A DNA stretch of 64,000 bases, taken from NCBI GenBank assembly GCA_013397795.1, contig VZTJ01000294.1:2203924-2267923 (forward strand), written 5' to 3'. The notes below the pieces were generated by a model. That model saw nothing but the letters and a program-made list of their open reading frames with translations. It ran no database searches and had not been told where the DNA came from. Within the stretch, counting starts at the first letter, position 1. Each line of letters starts with the position of its first letter. Of the stretch, positions 13,201-26,168 are shown piece after piece. Source of the stretch: Orthonyx spaldingii. Its lineage: Eukaryota > Chordata > Aves > Passeriformes > Orthonychidae. The translations under genes and the position numbers were made by a program.

Positions 13201-14869
13201 CCACACGGAAATGTTTACAGCCTGTAAACTAATAAAAATAGACAGTTACACCTAAGGCCATCAATATAAGACTTGTTGAGTGGGGAGGGCAAAGATTATT
13301 TCCCTCACTCTGAAATGGATTGAACTTTTTTTACACTTATTTACCTGTCTTGGAGAGAATATTCAGCTCTCAGATGAGGCTCATATGGGTTGCATGTGGG
13401 ATAGACTATTGGCTTAGCTCAAAATTTATCTTTTGTCCTCGTGTTTGTCTTTAACTGGTCTGCAAATTTATTTGAAATTTCCTGGGTTATCTGACAACAG
13501 CATCTTCCAAGGAGATAATCTTTCCTTACTCTGATTTCATCTAAAAATGCATCTTCCTCTAGTCAGCTTGAGTTAGAAAGAAATGACAACAAAACATCCA
13601 CCATGCCCTAAATGGCAGCTTTTCCAGTGCTAACACACAGCGAGGGTCTGACCCTTCAAAAGGAGAATAAAATTATGCTGGAAGGTGGGAGAGGAAAGAT
13701 GCAGTTCTTTCCTGGATGGTCAGGTATTCAGAAGATGAATATGATACTTGCTCTCCAAAAACAACAGCCCTAAACCTGCTGTTTTACTTTTCCTTTTTTC
13801 CAGTGCAAAGCAGGAGGAATTTTTACATGATCTTCATTTCCATACTTCTGCTTTGACCAAAAGTACTATCTCTTTTCATTTTCTAGTTCCAATAGGGTTT
13901 TTTTTTTTTTATTTCCCAGGCCTCAGCTTTGAAGCCACACTTGAACACCCAAATCTTTACCAATTTCCATTTTGCTTTAAAAAGGCATTTCCATGAAAAA
14001 GTGTGCTACACAAAACATGAATACTTTTGCATCCGTTTTCTGCCAGCAAGTCACCTCAGCTGATGCCCTCTAGTCTCGGCATGAAATTGATTTGTTTGTG
14101 CATTTTTTAAATTTGAACATTTTTGTAATCTGAGAGGTGAGGTTTGGAGGAGTAACAAGAAGCTTTGAAACAGAAGCTCTATTCATGTGATTGAGTTTGT
14201 TTGAGACTTACATGCACTTGCCTGTGAAACTTTGTTAAATGTAGTGCTTGGGTATCTTCTGCACCAAACAAGACAGAGAAGAGAAGCAATTTTGCTGTTT
14301 GTCCCTGGACCATATGTGAGATTTTAAGCCTTTTTTGCCAAACATTCTTATTTTTCTTCTCACTTGTTCTTTATAATTGGTTTTGATATGTAGTGAGCAC
14401 TAAAAACAGAGTCCTACTCAGTGTGTTTGTTACAAAAGGACTTCTGATCTGCATTTAGCAACAATTCACAAGTTGTAGTTCACTCCTAGGTACTCCCATA
14501 TCAGAAGGACCAAGTGATTCAAACTCAGCTGGTGATGTGGCTCTAGAAATACTGTATCAGTGCTAAAGTGTCTTTGCACTGCTTTATTAAACAATACTGC
14601 TTTGGAAAGCAAAGCTCTCATCTGCTTCCCACTGGACGAGTTTAAAAACCATTTTCCTCCTTTTCTCTGAACTCTTACTGTGCAAGCCATGCAGTTCTCC
14701 CCACTGATCTGTTTTGCAGAAGAAGCCGATTAATTGAGGATGTTTTTCAGTATTGCCAAAAGGTCAGTACAATCAATTATAGAGAATATTTGTAAAAGAG
14801 AAATCTTGCCTATAAAGCAATATATCCTGAGTGTCTAATTTGTTCACTGTAATAAGGCCATGCCTACTT

Positions 14870-14883
14870 ATTGATTAATCAAT
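14870..14883. promoter_or_regulatory. ATTGATTAATCAAT palindrome, ONECUT-like
   Basis: This is a perfect 14-base palindrome made of two facing ATTGATTA sequences. ATTGATT is the core bound by ONECUT (HNF6-type) cut-homeodomain proteins, and TAAT cores also suit other homeodomains. The motif is short and AT-rich, so chance is a real alternative. Confidence 0.25.
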
Positions 14884-16526
14884 CTTTGTTGTCTGTTTGC
14901 TGATTATATCAGGAAGTCTCTTAACATAATGGAATATCATATACAGAGTTGGCTTGCAAAAATATTTATTTCTACTATTATACTGCATGTGTTCAACCTG
15001 AGGAGATGATTTTGTCCAGGACAGATCATTCTGATTTGTTGTGGCAATTCTACAATTGAAAGTGGAAGCATATTTGGATTTGGAACATGACTAGAAACAT
15101 GACTAAGGTCATCAACACAGAAATTTTTCTGTTTTGATCCAATTTGTAAATCATTACCTGATGTATTCCATTCAAAAATCTTAATGTTATGCAATTATAC
15201 TGCATCGAGATGTGCAATGCAGGAGTATAATTGAGCGAAATCAAACTTCTGTTGTATGCCAAAAAACTGGTTGTGGATAAATTCAAAGTGGTTTTCAGGC
15301 TATATTTAAAAGTGTAACATTTGGTTACTTTTTAAAATCATATAAAGGAAGCCAAGCATATTAAAATTAATTCGTCTTCATGTGCTTGATATAATTAAGG
15401 TTTTTATCTTGTCATAAATCTTAGTGTGATTTGTAGGACATGGAGTAGTGGCAGGAGTTATGTACATACAAGGTGTTTTAAGTTATAGTATAATTATCAT
15501 TATCTCTGTTGGCAGGAGAGCATCATTTCCACTAAATAACATGCCTTGTTTCACTGTGACTCCACGATTCATTTCTGTTCTTTTGTACTGTAGTTGATGT
15601 AAATGAGCCACATTAACTGCCCCCCTGCCTCACTTTGTGCATATTTAAGGATTTAAAGTGTCTCAAAAATCCATTATCACTCTGTGACAGAAAGGTGAGA
15701 AAAATGTGCGAAAAACTCATAAGCAGGTAGAACTAGAACATGTCTATATATTAACTTTTGACAGGTGTGAGACATCTAAGATTTAATCTGGAATTTGTGT
15801 TGGAATTCAAATCAAATAATGCTATATTTTAATCTGAGGGGAAATAAAGAATTAGTGATGCTGTTGCTCAGTGTTATTATTACAAAGAAACAATGGTTTT
15901 CTTAAACCATTTAAATTTTCCAAGAAATGAATACTTCATGATCTGCTCTTAAAATACTCAGTGGGACCAGAGAATCAAAAGGAGAAACACAAGAATACAG
16001 AAATAATTTTCCATTTATCCTTACTTCAGTATTTAAACTGCTAAAGTTTAAGTGCCTCTTTTTGCTGTATAAAATGCTCATAACTTGATTTATCATGATG
16101 CACATCTCACCGTGAGTAGCAAAATAGAAAGAATAAAAATAGGCTCTAATTCTGCAAGCAGTTTTGGACACGTAGCTCCTATTTGCATTACTTTTGCACA
16201 CTAAAATTCACTGTCATATATAAGGAGTATTAGAGAACTTCAGGGAGAGGACAGTTTTTATAAAAGCAGTGGTACCACATATCCAAAAAGCCAGGCTTGG
16301 CATCCACAACATGTGCCATGTCTGCATTGCTTTCAAATTACAAAGCAATCTTTTTACCAGAAGGGTACTTAAAGTCACAAGTTCTACTAACACATCCATT
16401 GAGAATAAGAATGTAACAGTTCTCTCTAAAATTTTAATATGTATATTGATTCTCAGTGCATTCTGGAATGTGGATTCAGCTTTTCCAGCTCTGGAAATCT
16501 AATGTTCAACATATGGCCACCTGCAG

Positions 16527-16567
16527 TTTTACCATGGTAAAATTTCTGTGCTTTTCCCTAGGGAAAA
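16527..16567. promoter_or_regulatory. Paired 16-base palindromes, RFX-like and EBF-like
   Basis: Two perfect 16-base palindromes lie 9 bases apart: TTTTACCATGGTAAAA at 16527-16542 and TTTTCCCTAGGGAAAA at 16552-16567. The first carries TTACCATGGTAA, which fits the RFX X-box GTTRCCATGGYAAC except at the outermost pair. The second carries TTCCCTAGGGAA, which fits the EBF/COE site ATTCCCNNGGGAAT except at the outermost pair. Both protein families bind such inverted sites as dimers. The palindromes are seen directly; that they form an enhancer is inference. Confidence 0.4.
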
Positions 16568-19500
16568 ATCAAGGTATCAGAGATGGTTTTTTTTGTTTCC
16601 ACATGCTATGTAGATTAAATATGTGACATGCAATTTAAATTCAAAAGATTTTTGGCATTGATAGTGATGACTTGAAAGATATCATAGCACCATTTTTAAA
16701 CTCATTTATGTGGCAGTCACTGTTGTTGAAAATACACCTTCTTTATTGTGGCATCAGGGCTTCATCTCTGAATCAGTGACAGCCAAAAAACTTCTCAGTA
16801 CTGACCCACTTTGGGAATGCTGCAATGCTATCACATTCCTTAATCCTGGGGAAACTGAAGTGGTGAAAGGGTTGTATAATTCTGCTGTCATTACTGCCAA
16901 AACCAGGAGAAATCATCAATGTCTCCATAGAGGGAAGAAAGAGCAAAGAAATATCCTCTGAATATTTACAGTAACGACTGAAAAAAAGAGAATAGGAACA
17001 GTGTCACTAAAATGCTCTACTGTGTCTTAGCACCACTAAATTTCTTCCAATGTTTAAGTGGGGATATAAAATTTACATAAGTAATATATAATGTGGTCCA
17101 CAAAAATACTCTTAAAGAAAAATAAAATAGAATAAAATATGCCTTCTATTGCCAACATGCTATAAAATTCAGTTTCTTAAACATAACTAAAGCATGGGAA
17201 AATAATGCTTTGTATAATAAACATAGGCTAGTACCCATAATTCTCTTAAGCAAAGTGTTGGGTTTTATTTCATTTAAATTATCTGTCTAGAATATCTTAA
17301 ATAATAGTGGAGTTTACTGCCATGATCTATTTAGCGTTTCTTATCTTTCTTTGAACTGTTTACCGTGTAGAGTTCCACTAGAGATTTTCATGACACTGCC
17401 TTGAGGAGAGCATGTTGTTCCATGTGGGCAGCTGGGTGATGATTCCCAGCAGTTACACACCACAACACCCTTGACCCTGGTGTTCATGCTGACTTAAAGG
17501 AGCTTGTGGAAATGCCTGTCTCTCTGAGTGTGGATATAGGTGGTACACACACAGCTCTCAGATTGACAAAGGAAGCTGGTTACCTAAGAAAATTTTCTAA
17601 TAAAGGTGAACAATAATGTGTTTGTGTGCTCAAACTCTCCTCTTGTGGATTCCCGTGCAAGCCAAACCTGTGGTTGTCAGACTGCTACCAAGTGAACTCT
17701 GGTGGAGGCTGGAGCAAAATCAGGTTCAAACTGATAAGGTTTGATATTAGCATAAACTGAATAAAAAGTATGCACTTGACAGCTTCACTTACTTAATTAC
17801 AAGATATTGGAGAATTTATGATCCGAGTGCCAAAGGTGAGAAATGATGTTCTGTGTGTCACTGAGAGTGCAATAAACTGTCCTGTGAGCACAATGTGTGC
17901 ATTACTTTGATGCTGAGTGATTTGAATGATTTATTTATCTAGTGGCATGTCGTTGATCTTGAAACCAGTTCATTCACATACATGTAGGAGTATTTCAGAT
18001 GTTCCCCAAGGTGGATAGCAACATTTTACCACTGTGCAACCTGGCAGTGATACAAATGTGCTGGCTGGCTGGCAGAATGCTGACAGTAGTCACATTCACC
18101 AGTGTGCTCTTGTAAAAATGGAAGTTGGCTTGGATGACTCCATTGATTGTAGACACTCAGAGTGAAGAGACAAAACCAGGAATGAGCTGTGCTCCACCTG
18201 CAGAGGAGGGACACCTTCCAGGCAAAGAGGTCCACAAGGTGCTACAAAGATCTTGCAGAAGGTTTATACCTGTCTTGCAACAATCTTGCTGAAGCTGTGG
18301 ATGCTGAACTTCCACTCACTTCAGTGTCTTTTTTCCAACTCTGTTGAGGAAGGTGGCTGTCGTTCAAGGTCCAAAGTTGCCTTGATGTTTTGCATTTATT
18401 AAGACCTCAAATACAGTCTATCAGTGTTGAGACTGACACAGGAAGGGAACTTTGTTTAACATGTTGTTTTCTACCTTTTTTTAGACAATCACTACATGAC
18501 AACAAAATAATTTAGTGTCTTTTCAACAAATTTGCTAATGATTTGGTCAATGTGTATTACTTATAAAAAAATGCTACTTTCATTGTAGTAGTACCTTAAA
18601 GATATTTTAAAAGATAGTCTTAAAATCTATTTTTTCATGCTCCTTATCCCATCAAACAGTTACATAAAGTAGCAATGCAAAGGCAGATAAATTATGTTTG
18701 TCCTCCAGGGTCTCCAGCCCATTTACAGAACATGTTTGTGTGCACTACTGAGGAGGTTAAGCAGTCTCCTAGGGTTTGACTGTTGCTAACCCAGGTTCTT
18801 GGGCATCTTGCTGGAGCATCTGATATAAAGTTATTAATGGAGAAAGACCATGAGATTTAACAAAATCAAATTTGACTCAGTATAATAATTTCTTTGGGGT
18901 TTTTTACCTTTGTTTTTCAGAAGAGGTAATTAAAGGTACATGACACAAAATAATATTGGCATCCCAGTTAAACTTTACAGGCTTTGATAAAACAGCCTGA
19001 CCTTGTCATATTTTTTCTGATTCTAGTTCATTGAGATATAGCCTCAGCAAAGCAATTTGTGAGTAAAATCTGAATCAACAGCAGCAGTAGATTTATTGAT
19101 GCTTTTTATCAATACCTTTGGACAACTCCTGAAGAACTCTAATTATCTTAGAAAACAAAGTCTTTGCAAATGGCAGTTGCATGATTGATTATTTGCCACT
19201 CTTACTTTGCAGGCTGAAACATGAATCTAAGGACTAATTCTGAAGCTGAGCCCTTTGAAAGGAACCTTTGAACATAGATTGTTCTTTCAGAACAACTTCT
19301 GAAGCATCAGAAACCTCCAGAAGAAGAATAATTTTAGCATTTCCTCAATCAAGGGGACACTTGCATGTGTCCACTCATATAACTGCCCCAGATTCTTGAG
19401 GAAACTGAAAAGCTTTATCAAGTAAAACATAACTCTACCACGCTGCCTTTTTCTAGAGCTGCATACAGACCAGGAGTGTGTGTACTCAGCGCAATGGTTT

Positions 19501-20723
19501 TCTGATGAGCCCATTAATTCTCTCAATCTCCAGTGAAAAAACTGCCTGCAAGTCTTATTTCATGAACCTGGGTAGGCTGGAAGATAAGGATAAAAATGTG
19601 GCCTTTAACTGGAGATTTCACTGAGATGATAGAAGATAAATCAAGCCACTGATGACAGCAGAAAGTTGAATTCTCAACTGGTTTTGCCATTACCAAGTAA
19701 TTTTTTGTGCTGTTGACATGATAAGAATAGAAAGCAGACAATGAAGCAGAATTATTAAACACCTATGGGTGACAAACCAGATTTCATCTCTGGTTTTGGG
19801 ACATAATTGAGTTCCACTCGGAATAAAGAATTCTCAGGAGTAACATCATGGAGTCTTGTAAATACACTAAAATATCAGCTATGCTAGAGGTTAAAATGGA
19901 TTTTTTCCCTAATTTATGGCACATATTAACATCTTTTAAAAGGTTCATTTTGCCTTGATAAGAAGTACAATGGAAGATAAAAGAATCACTTATTTAATCA
20001 GAACCCATTGGCATTGTAGCTGCTCTTTCTGTCTGTCAGAACATGACAGAAGGAGTCAGCTTCTGTCTACAAACTGGGAAAATGAGATGAATGCACTTGC
20101 AGAGATCCTAAATTGTCATCTCTGGTGGAGGGTGACCAGATCAGTGTTACAACACTCACTCCATCCCCCAAGTGTCTGTGATGAACTCAGAGTAGCTGCA
20201 GACCCTGGAATGCAAAGCAGGTAGGCTCAAAAATCATACAGACAACTCTGAAAATGCTGCCATAGAACCATGTGCTCCCTTGCTTTAGTGTCATTTGCTT
20301 GATATAGTGAAAACCTGTCAAGTTGGGGTTCACGTAAAGTATGTTTTGCAGAAAGCAACAGGACAATTTTTACAACAAAATAAAGTTTTTTGTATGACGG
20401 AAGTGTATACTTAATTGATAAGATTTGCTTTCTAGTTATACTTTCCTATCTTATAGACAACTTATTAATGAAAAAGTGGAATGCACACACTTGACAATTG
20501 TAAAAGGGACATTTGTGACTTATTTAATCTTGCACTTGGTAGCTCTTGACCTCTTGCTTCACTGGCATTTATTATCTACGTATCAGTTATTATAAACCAA
20601 ATATTATCCATTTTGCCAAAAGGAAAACATTTTTCAATGCAGAATATTCTTCTCAACTGGAATTTTTATCTTAGCATCATTAATTGTGTTAATGTCTTCC
20701 AAGTGTTGCACTTTATTAAAAAA
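16568..20723. other. AT-rich non-coding stretch
   Basis: I see nothing gene-like. The longest open frames are about 80-90 codons, on both strands around 19287-20224, with no match to a known family. No interspersed repeat is recognisable. Confidence 0.65.
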
Positions 20724-21917
20724 TTAACTGAAAAAAATATTAAGGACATGGATACTAGATTGTGGCACTTTTATTTTTTTTTTTAACTCAATAATTGCTA
20801 AGTTCGTTTTCATGATATGTTTGAGCTGTGGATTTGCAGGTTGGAATTCTCTTCCTTGTTGTGTGTGGACAGAGCTGAGCTTGCAAGGTGGGGAATGAAT
20901 CCCAGGAGATGCAGGCAAGGAGATAAGACAGTAGTGCTCAAGGTCTTTAAATAAATCTGAATAAGAAGTAGGGATAACAAATTCTGCAAGTGCTGAACTT
21001 TTGGGGTTTCTTGGGTTTGGTTTCTTGGGTGTTTTTTTTTGATTGATGCAAACCACAGTGATCTCTGATGAAAAGCCTGAATTTAGAAGAGAGCTGCCAT
21101 GCAAACTGTGGAGTTTGTGAGTTGTGGGAAATTTGCTTTTGGCTTTCTGGCTCATTCTCAGCCCTCAGCCTGTCAGCTGCACAATGAACTGCACCTTAGC
21201 TGCGTGTAATCTGTTTACAAACAGTAGCATCACTACGCTTGATCTGGGTGACCTTCTAATTCCTGCCTCCCCACTGACCCCTCTCAGGTCTACCAGGATG
21301 TGAGGATTATCAGCCTCCATCAGTTCAATCCCCTGGGATGAGCCGTGGTCTCCCTGTGGGCCTGGTGCAGCCTGTGTAGCACCCATCAGGCCAAATGGGC
21401 CCAAGCGGTGCCTTTGCCCTCCAAAGCCTGTCCTAATCTCTAGTACTAGAAACTTGCTTAAATCCTGAGTATAAGGTTTAAATGATCTCTCATGGCAATC
21501 CCAGCCTGTGCTTGTTATCAAACACACAAGAGTTGATGGTAGACAGACTGGGGAGGCTGTGGGGCCCCAAAGGGCTGTCTCCTCTCTCCTGGGCTTGCAC
21601 AAGACAGGCTTTTCCCCCTCAGCTTTCTCTGTAAGGGATGGTGACACACAGATGAGGTTGACAGTCACCCTCCCTGGACTTCAGCTCTGGGTGAAGGGAA
21701 ATCTGTGGGGTCGGGTGCTGCAGCAGGTTTTCAGGTTTCCCTGAGCCCTCTTCACTCCCCCATGGGGCAGCCCCCGGAGGAGCCCAGAGGCAGTGGGTGC
21801 ACTTGGGGGACCCCATGGCAGATGGACACAGCGTGTGTGGGTAGAGCAGGACTGCACTGGATGGCTGCTCTCTAAGAGAGACAATGAGGCACTGTCCCCT
21901 GTGTTTTTAACCTGGTT
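20724..21917 (-). other. Long near-open minus-strand frame in GC-rich island
   Basis: Reading the minus strand from 21917 down to the TAA at 20724-20726, one frame runs nearly 400 codons with only two internal stops, both TGA (at 21681-21683 and 21165-21167). The frame is closed upstream by a TAA at 21918-21920. The first ATG after the second TGA is at 21155. Its translation has no domain, signal peptide or membrane segment that I recognise; the lower part is lysine/proline-rich where it crosses a T/G-rich repeat at about 21000-21040. The DNA is clearly GC-richer than its neighbours, which by itself lowers stop density. It may be a decayed coding sequence, an RNA exon or a composition effect. 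I would not call it a gene. Confidence 0.25.
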
Positions 21918-22350
21918 TTATTCTGTGATTCACTTGGTACTCTTGAGTGGTGTCAGCTGGGATCATCCTGCACCTGCTTTGGCCTTTCCCAGCACAAGGA
22001 ATGGCGTGAGAACACTGTTTTGAACATGCAGCTGTTTTAAAGCACAGGACTGTCACACAGGCATGTTGTAGCATCTTTTCTTACACACTGAAAGAAAAGG
22101 GCAACAGAAAGCAACGCCAACAGGGTACCCCTGTGCCTGGCTGAGCTGAAGCAGAAGCAGCAAAGTGCTTGTGTTGGCCTTGTGCTCCCCACAAAGGGTG
22201 TTTGGGGCTGGCCACCATGCGTGGGGAATCTGCTGGCCCCAGGACCCGGGCAGTGGCCAGGCACCCCGGCTGAGTTCAAACCTGGAAGCATTGGAGGCAT
22301 GTGGAGAGGAAGAGAAAGAAAAACACTGACCACCCCAGCATGCTGGTAAG
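21918..22350. other. GC-rich continuation of the island
   Basis: This holds a few CpGs (for example at GACCCGGG near 22245 and CCCCGG near 22265) but too few for a CpG island promoter. A minus-strand frame is open over 98 codons at 22333-22037 in a different phase from the long frame to its left. No family is recognised. Confidence 0.4.
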
Positions 22351-22591
22351 GAAAGAAAACACTGGAGGGCTGTTGAAATACTCGCAGAGGATTAGCACAA
22401 TGTTACTGTGTTTAGCACAGGTGTTTCTGTAGCTGTGATACATTAGGAAAATTTACAATGTTCAGTGACTCACACTTTCTCCATGTAGTGTGGTAGTTTA
22501 TTTTTCTGGGCCAGAGTACAAAGTGAGGAGGAACACCTGCTGGTATTTTGGCTTTCCTGTAATGTCTAAGCTTTTGTTTAATCTAGGTGTG

Positions 22592-22592
<1 letters not shown>

Positions 22593-22630
<38 letters not shown>
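22593..22630. repeat. T homopolymer (38)
   Basis: An uninterrupted T38 run. The 8 bases TAGGTGTG occur just before it (22584-22591) and again at 22803-22810, which would fit target-site duplication around a roughly 210-base minus-strand retrocopy with a poly(A) tail. The enclosed sequence matches no RNA I recognise and lacks an AATAAA signal near the tail. Confidence 0.9.
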
Positions 22631-22636
<6 letters not shown>

Positions 22637-25600
22637 TCTCTGAACTGAAGCATTTTAGCACATAGCATTTACAAGGAAACTGATTTCACCAGAGACATGT
22701 AGAAATGCTCTGTTCTTTACCTCAGTGGTATTGCATGCCATAAACTACTATCAGTAGGAAAATTGTGGACATTGCTCTCAATACTTTCTTTGGCTTTACT
22801 TTTAGGTGTGTAGTTATACAGCCAAATTTTGAAACAGATCTGTATACTGTGTATTGCAGTTCCTTTTAAAATTTTATCAGAAACGTCTGTTTCAATGTCC
22901 TATAAAGTTGCATATGGTCCAAACTGGTTCCACTGCAGAAGTATAGCTGAGAAAGATCCTCCATACTGTTATAAATTCAATATTGATATGAAATGCTTAT
23001 TTAGCCTGTTTCTCATGGTAAAATTCTCAGTAAAATATTAAGGAAGAAAACTGAAACTCCATAGAATAAATGCAGAAGCTTATTCTTATTTAAGAAATAT
23101 TCTTAAAAGGAATACGTCTGGATTAATACCCTTTAATAAAATTCATTATTAATTTCTACAAAGAAAACAGTGAGGTTTTTTTTCCCCAAAGGTATGCAAG
23201 ATGGTGCACAAGAAATTGAAAATCCTCTCTGTTGGTTGGGCTTTGCTGCTGTATGAAGGAATGAAAAAGAGGTGAAAGAGTGAAAAAGTAAGGGAACACA
23301 GCTTGATTCTCTGTCCCAGTGGAATATTCAAGACTGACATTTAAGAGAAAAATCAGCCAACATTACCAGAACTTATCAACTCAACAATTTGATCTCAAAA
23401 TTTTTAATGTTCTTCTAAGATTAAAAATGCTGTTTAGGGGATCTATACAGGTTGTAACTTAATGACTCTGTATTTGCCCTCTTTTCTCTCCTCTAATTTC
23501 TTTGTTACACCTCTTCCTTATTAAATTAATATTTATGTTCTCAAAGGAGCACTTTGAAAGAACACTGAAATTTATGATGTGGGTGACTTGCAGTAGCACC
23601 ATTACCTTTAGAATTTGCTATATTGTGTACTTGATTTTTTTTTCTTTTTACATTGGATATGTTGTATAAAGTACGCTTTGCATGTTTATTTTGAGTTGCC
23701 ATACCTGAATTGTATCTCCTTATTTTGCACTTTCTCGCTTGTTTTCACTTTCATTCTCTTGAATCAATTAATTCTCTTGAAGAAGTTAAGGACATTTTTA
23801 TTAGAGTACATGGAAGCTGGCCCAGATTTAAAAATGCAATTGCTCTTGATTTGTGGTGTCTGACAGCATTTTGTCCATAGGGCCAGACACCTAGAGGGAT
23901 TGTTTATCATTTTCTATAAGTGTACATATAAGAATGGCTTATAGGGGACAGGCAGGCACTTGTATTCAGATTCATTCCACGTATGTTCAGTAATCTTACT
24001 TATATGAATAATGCCTTTTATGGAACAAATGCAAATGGAGAGAATTTAAGTGAAAAAAGTTTTCCTTGGGCGTATTCAGGGGTTCTGCAAAGCAAAAGAA
24101 GAACATAACAGATGCAAGCTACATTAAAGGGGATCAGAGACATACATTAAATTCCTTATGTCTTTTTAATTATGCAATTGTGAATTATATTCCTGTTGCA
24201 TTTGTAATTAGAGGGCAGAACAGATGGTAAAGGCTTGTTCTAAAGTAATGTGTCTATTAAAATTATCCACATAGCTAAACTGACTGTTGACTAGAGCAGG
24301 GTTTCTTAGCCATTAAAATACCCTGTGTGCAGATATGTGCTTGATTATTATAGCTCATTACATATGAACACAAAATATATATGCATATATACAGAAACAA
24401 ATCTAATCTAGAGTAGTTATATGCTGTATATGCCTTCAAATGTCACTTATTACAGTTGTGAAGGAAAATGAAGTCTGATTCTATAAACAGCTTCCCACGT
24501 GGGTAGACAAGACCTGCTGTTGATTGATCATGAATCGTTTGTTTTCTTTATCCAGTTTTATCTGGAGCTAAAGTGTGAAGATAAATTTATCAGATGAGGT
24601 GTTCTGATATAGGACATGACACAGACAGCTATGATATGGTTGCTATTACTCTGAAGAAGCTTGTTTTATTTTTACTCAGTATATTTGACCTATTATCTCT
24701 TGTTTATAGATTTATCTTATCTCAGGATCTGGAGATACTTGTGTTGGCAACCATTTTTTTTCATGCCATCTGTAATGTTTTCCAATATAAGTCATGCACT
24801 GAACTGATATTATCTAATAATTTGTGATGTCATAAAATTCTTTCCTGGAACCAACCTCACCACATTTTAGGGAGTGAGGAAGGTATGAAATGCATGAGAG
24901 GAGATGATCCTAGTTTTTACAGTTCTTATGAATAAGGTATTTCTTCTTTAAAACAAAATTATTCTGACATCTGTGTATTGACTTAAAATGGGTTCTGTGC
25001 AACATCCTCAAATATATTCAAGGCATGATGGCATTTCTTTGACCTCTTTACATCTAAAATATCTGAATTCCTGATTGCTTTCCTGACCTGAAAGCCCCTC
25101 TATAATAATGGGTATAAATGAAACTCCTTAGGGTATTAAATTTCAAACATTGAATTTCAGGGAATTACTCTATCAGGATGTGATGCTTTGGTTCAGAGCT
25201 GAGTCTGTGTGCTTGTCTGTGGTTGCACATCCCTAAGATCATCCTGGCCCCATATCAAAGTACAGTACCTGGTATTTCCATCATGCCACCAATTCCAGCC
25301 AGAGGTGGAAGACAGTGACAATAAATGTCAAGCCCGCTCACTCACAAGGAGAAATCAGCTCAGAGCATTTCTTAAAACCACGATTTGACAGGCAAATGAC
25401 TAAACATATTTCTTTAGTGATCCAACATTTCTTCTTAACGAGGCAAGTTGTCATTGACTCTGCTTGTTGTCTATAAATTCTGACTGACTCAATCTTCATA
25501 ATGTCAGACTGGTCAAAGGCATCAGTAAATTACATGAATAAAACATAATACTTGGTAATTGTCCTTAGCTGCTAAGATACTGTCATTTCATTTGCTCAAC

Positions 25601-26154
25601 AGCATTTGTCCAAAATAGTTTCCTGAACTGGCCATTACTTTTACTTTCCTAAAACGGATGCCATAACCTCTGTGAACACCTTATCTACTTTGGTTTTATG
25701 CATTATGATGTTGCAAAGATGTCGCTGCTTTTGCTCTTCTGATTCTCTCCCTCATCCCGCTGTGGGGAAGGGATAGGGACTGAGTGACTGTGTGATGCCT
25801 TCTTGTCAAGTAGGGCTAAACCACGATGGCAAATTCAGCACTTTTCTTTCTCTGGAGACTCCAAAAAATGAGTTTCATGCATCTGGCAAATAAAACAATA
25901 AGCACAGTTTGCTGTAAGGAGGGTTGACTCTTGGCTTAGTCTCAGGTACCAATAGAATCACGTTTTCCTAGCATGTGAATTGGATCCTCTACTATGCCCT
26001 ACTCATAGAAAAGCCAGAAATGAAAAACTAAGAATGCTCCTGGCAATGTTTTCTGGCTTTAGGGACACGTCTGGATTCTTGATTGCATTGTGCATAATGC
26101 AACATGTCCTTGAGAAAATCAAAGTTAATTTTTGTGGTTTTGATTCTTGTTTAT

Positions 26155-26168
26155 TATATATATATATA
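26155..26168. repeat. TA dinucleotide run
   Basis: Seven uninterrupted TA units are followed by an AAAATTTTAAAA stretch. A short microsatellite. Confidence 0.85.

Larger units (their letters stand above)
9000..16526. other. AT-rich non-coding stretch
   Basis: No exon is recognisable. Simple sequence includes an A16 run at 9832-9847, a T/ATT tract at 10175-10203, a T-rich and TTTGG segment near 12866-12908 and a T13 run at 13898-13910. A partial RFX-like site (GTTGCCATGG) lies at 12182-12191 and a 14-base homeodomain-type palindrome at 14870-14883. The longest open runs are about 103-124 codons near 10565 and 12420 and resemble no known protein. Confidence 0.65.
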
